A stretch of DNA of 64,000 bases, taken from positions 1 to 64,000 of the forward strand of contig CAVPDE010000023.1 of assembly GCA_963702565.1 (NCBI GenBank), in the 5' to 3' direction. Below the pieces are notes generated by a model. It did not search any database, was not told where the DNA came from, and saw only the letters and a program-made list of their open reading frames with translations. This DNA comes from CAVPDE01 sp963702565. Its GTDB lineage: Bacteria > Desulfobacterota > DSM-4660 > Desulfatiglandales > HGW-15. The translations under genes and the position numbers were made by a program. Shown here piece by piece: positions 61,557 to 64,000 of this stretch; positions within the stretch are counted from its first letter, which is position 1; each line of letters starts with the position of its first letter.

Positions 61557-63113
61557 TCATGCCTTCCGCATAACAGACATCTTCAGGGCCGAAGGGGCAA
61601 GAGACAAGCCGCCAAGGGCGGTGCATTTGAGCTCGGCCGGGAGCATCTTTCCAACCGCATAGACCGCATCAATGGTTTCATCCAGGGGAATGGGGTTGGC
61701 GTAACCGCCGAGAATAAGATCAGCGCATAGAAATGCCGAGGAGGCTGCTACTGCATTCCTGGTGTGGCAGGGAATCTCGACCGCGGCCTGAACAGGATCG
61801 CACACAAGCCCCATGGTGTTCTGAAAGGAGATCGCCGCTGCGTTGGCCGCCTGGGCTGCGGTTCCGCTTGCCGCTTCAACGACCGCAGCCGCAGCCATAG
61901 CTCCGGCTGCCGCGATCTCGACCTGGCACCCTGCCACTTCGGCAGCAAAGGTCGCACGGTTGGCTACAATCAATCCAATCGCTGATGCGGCGCAAAGGGC
62001 CAAAGCCGCATCCTGAACGCTCAACCCTTTGTCTTCAACGAGGCTCACCACAACCCCGGGTATCACGCCAGCCGAGCCTGCAGTCGGCGCGGCACACACC
62101 ACGCCTCCTCCGGAGTTGATGTGCATGACCGCCATAGCTCTGGCTCCGGCGCGGGCGTGAATTCCTCCCACGGCCAATCTTCCCTCCGCCTCCGCCTGCA
62201 AAATGCTCCTTGCAGAGGGATGAAGCAATTGCATGGGCGGAAGCTTCTCCTTGAGACCCTGATGTACCGATGCCCTCATGATCCCAAAGCGCCTTATGAT
62301 TTCCTCCATGATTTCCTGCTCGGGAAGGCCAAGGAGGGTCGCTTCGTAGTCTAAGGCTATCCGTCCAAGGGATAAAGACCGTGAAATCGCAAGGGCAATA
62401 ATTTCATCGGCGGTCGCAAACAGGGGTTCCCCCTGAAGAGGGAAGAAAACCGGAGGAGCGGTCCAGATGTGACGGACGCCTTTCAGCGCTCCTAACCTAG
62501 ACTCTGTTTGAGGGTCGAGCGCCGAATGAAGCTTGAGATGAATAAGGGCAAGATCCCCGCGAGCCTGACGCTCAGGAGGGCCGAGCGGGTTTCCGCTCCT
62601 GTTGATCAGTTCAAGAACGGCAGATTCGGTGTCTGCCATTGTCTCAATAAACAACTCGTGCGCATTCCCCGTGAGCAGGATAGGCCAGCGATCCAAGCGG
62701 ATGAACTGGAATGTCCCGCCTCCGATCGATTGGGCTGTGGTGGAGAGCGGCTTGCCGCTTCGGGAGACCATCCGAATCTCCACGGTGTTGGGGTGATCGG
62801 CTTCAGGCAAAGGCTCAGTGGTGAATTCTATTTTGAGCCCTCTTTCAGCGGCAAGGTCCAAAGCCTGGGGAAACCGTTCGTCCGTGATCGGCAGGCCCAG
62901 GAGTCCGGCCGCAAACCCGAGATCGCTTCCCTGGCGGCGATAGACCTGCGAAAAAGATCCCTTCGGGTCAAAAGCGAAGGTCGCGGATGAGGGTTCCTCC
63001 CCCAGAAGGGCGCGGGCAATCGTGCCGATGAAAAACGGCGCAGCCGTGTGCGAACTGGAAGGCCCGCGCATGACCGGACCGAGCACATCATTTAGAATGC
63101 TGATTGGTTTCAT
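61557..63113 (-). CDS. Iron-sulfur L-serine ammonia-lyase, fused beta+alpha form
   Basis: A 518-residue enzyme that converts L-serine to pyruvate and ammonia. The N-terminal beta region contains MRGPSSSHTAAPFFIG; the C-terminal alpha region carries the Fe-S cysteines in VVCAAPTAGSAG, GLVCDPVQAAVEIPCHTRNA. Beta and alpha parts, separate in Bacillus, are joined here. ADP/ACT-like middle region is less clear. Together with pdxA just upstream (34-base gap) it forms a small operon. Confidence 0.9.
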   Translation of the reverse strand: MKPISILNDVLGPVMRGPSSSHTAAPFFIGTIARALLGEEPSSATFAFDPKGSFSQVYRRQGSDLGFAAGLLGLPITDERFPQALDLAAERGLKIEFTTEPLPEADHPNTVEIRMVSRSGKPLSTTAQSIGGGTFQFIRLDRWPILLTGNAHELFIETMADTESAVLELINRSGNPLGPPERQARGDLALIHLKLHSALDPQTESRLGALKGVRHIWTAPPVFFPLQGEPLFATADEIIALAISRSLSLGRIALDYEATLLGLPEQEIMEEIIRRFGIMRASVHQGLKEKLPPMQLLHPSARSILQAEAEGRLAVGGIHARAGARAMAVMHINSGGGVVCAAPTAGSAGVIPGVVVSLVEDKGLSVQDAALALCAASAIGLIVANRATFAAEVAGCQVEIAAAGAMAAAAVVEAASGTAAQAANAAAISFQNTMGLVCDPVQAAVEIPCHTRNAVAASSAFLCADLILGGYANPIPLDETIDAVYAVGKMLPAELKCTALGGLSLAPSALKMSVMRKA

Positions 63114-63147
63114 ATACAGAACTCCACGTGCCGCCCAACTTTCGGCT

Positions 63148-64000
63148 TCAAGCAGGGTCCGCTTTTGCGAGGTGGGCGGCCATGCGGATCGCCTGGATCA
63201 GGGACTGGGGGTTGGCACGGCCTTCACCTGCTTTCCCAAAAGCCGTGCCGTGATCCACGGATGTGCGGATAATGGGAAGCCCGAGCGTTACATTGACGCC
63301 GGAGAGCTGGCCCCACGTTGCCGTCTTGTCGTCGTACTGGAAGCCCACGAGCTTGGTGGGGATGTGACCCTGGTCGTGATACATGACCACCACGGCATCA
63401 TACATGCCGCCCTTCATCTTGGAGAAAATCGTGTCCGCTGGGATAGGCCCTTCGACCTGCAACCCCAAAGCACGGGCCTCGTTCACGGCAGGCAGGATTT
63501 CCTGCTCGTCTTCATATCCGAAAAGCCCGCCTTCCCCGCAGTGGGGGTTTAATCCGGCCACGCCGATGCGGGGGGAGCCAATGCCCAGACGCTTCAGTGC
63601 GTCGGCTGTGAGCTCGATCACCCGCTTGACTCTCGCCTTTACGACCCGATCGCACGCTTCCCTGAGCGACACATGGGTGGAAACGTGGACCACGCGAAAA
63701 TTCTCCTCAGCGAGCATCATGGCGTAATCCTTCGTCTTGGTCAGCTCTGCATAGATCTCCGTGTGGCCTGCAAAGGGATACCCCCCGGCATTCAGAGCCG
63801 CCTTGTTGATAGGGCATGTGACGGTTCCGTGGATGCGGCCTGAGAGGGCCAACTCGATGACCTTGGCCACATACTCAAAGGAGGCCTTGCCCTGCTCAGG
63901 CGTGACCTGCTTGTGGCGAAGCTTTTCCAGGGGGAGGTTGGCAAGATCCAGCACATCCACCGTGCCATGGGAGTAGAGTCCCTCTTCCGGTGCAGTGAAC
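63148..64000 (-). CDS. pdxA: 4-hydroxythreonine-4-phosphate dehydrogenase, N-terminus beyond the window
   Basis: The C-terminal part of PdxA (or the related PdxA2/DTBP-type enzymes), open through the window end. Metal His residues appear in FAGHTE, AGLNPHCGEGG and VMYHDQGHIPTKL; the C-terminal GLPIIRTSVDHGTAFGKAGEGRANPQSLIQAIRMA is typical. PdxA makes the amino-ketone precursor of pyridoxal phosphate. Serine dehydratase downstream is PLP-independent, so the pairing is not simply cofactor supply. Confidence 0.92.
   Translation of the reverse strand, partial: FTAPEEGLYSHGTVDVLDLANLPLEKLRHKQVTPEQGKASFEYVAKVIELALSGRIHGTVTCPINKAALNAGGYPFAGHTEIYAELTKTKDYAMMLAEENFRVVHVSTHVSLREACDRVVKARVKRVIELTADALKRLGIGSPRIGVAGLNPHCGEGGLFGYEDEQEILPAVNEARALGLQVEGPIPADTIFSKMKGGMYDAVVVMYHDQGHIPTKLVGFQYDDKTATWGQLSGVNVTLGLPIIRTSVDHGTAFGKAGEGRANPQSLIQAIRMAAHLAKADPA

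Noticed and set aside
1..64000. CRISPR arrays, tRNA or rRNA genes, phage or integrase genes
   Set aside because: No regularly spaced direct repeats, no cloverleaf with GGTTCGA-type loop and no phage genes were found by reading; a tRNAscan or CRISPR search was not possible here.

Overview
The window is a dense, mostly operon-organised stretch of a GC-rich anaerobic Gram-negative bacterium. The gene content points to Desulfobacterota (former Deltaproteobacteria): a tungsten aldehyde:ferredoxin oxidoreductase, a four-part 2-oxoacid:ferredoxin oxidoreductase, an oxygen-labile Fe-S serine dehydratase, two tripartite tricarboxylate (TTT) transporters, two probable selenoproteins, and osmoregulated periplasmic glucan genes. 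The taxonomic placement is inferred from gene content only. No rRNA, tRNA or CRISPR array was seen.

Layout. 1-0.3 kb: decayed end of a short-chain dehydrogenase. 0.5-10.5 kb: a divergent regulator/transport locus. The regulator (515-2335, minus) is a GntR/FadR-type repressor fused to a complete LivJ-like binding-protein domain. Facing it is an operon of livJHMGF, a benzoate-CoA-ligase-like enzyme, a PurN-like formyltransferase and a creatininase-family amidohydrolase. 10.5-14.2 kb: a probable selenoprotein of the C_GCAxxG_C_C family read through an in-frame TGA, an AIR-synthase/HypE-like protein and a SPOR-domain envelope protein. 14.2-20 kb (minus): opgG-unknown-opgH, mreB and a tiny zinc ribbon. 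20-22.8 kb (plus): an unknown protein, a stand-alone NFACT-R protein, ArfB, and a second probable selenoprotein related to GrdB/PrdB, again interrupted by an in-frame TGA. 22.8-30.3 kb (minus): M16C peptidase, a C39-like cysteine-protease-fold protein beside an ATP-grasp ligase, a Nudix hydrolase and a DinG-like helicase.

30.6-41 kb: a locus around a GntR-FCD regulator, with TctC-B-A, a ferredoxin-domain protein, an unknown Cys-rich protein and IlvD on the minus strand, and ferredoxin, MoaD-like protein and AOR on the plus strand. A recurring TTGGATACAA-type motif, including a perfect 10+10 palindrome just downstream of a strong promoter, ties the locus together as a likely regulon. 41-43 kb: a periplasmic trypsin-like protease and a DUF3047 protein. 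43.2-53.8 kb (plus): 2-oxoacid oxidoreductase subunits, a 294-bp inverted-repeat element, a second TctC-B-A set, an acyl-CoA ligase, a terminator and citrate synthase. This reads as a carboxylate uptake and CoA-activation module feeding central metabolism. 53.9-64 kb: DUF6125, TIGR02757 and TIGR01777 proteins, EttA, a B12-binding radical SAM enzyme, a DsbA-like thioredoxin, two small unknowns, Fe-S serine dehydratase and PdxA (cut by the window edge).

The most notable points are (1) the GntR-binding-protein fusion facing its own ABC importer operon, (2) two UGA-containing genes, each with a plausible bacterial SECIS hairpin directly after the UGA, which standard gene calling would split or truncate, and (3) the predicted GntR-FCD operator set.
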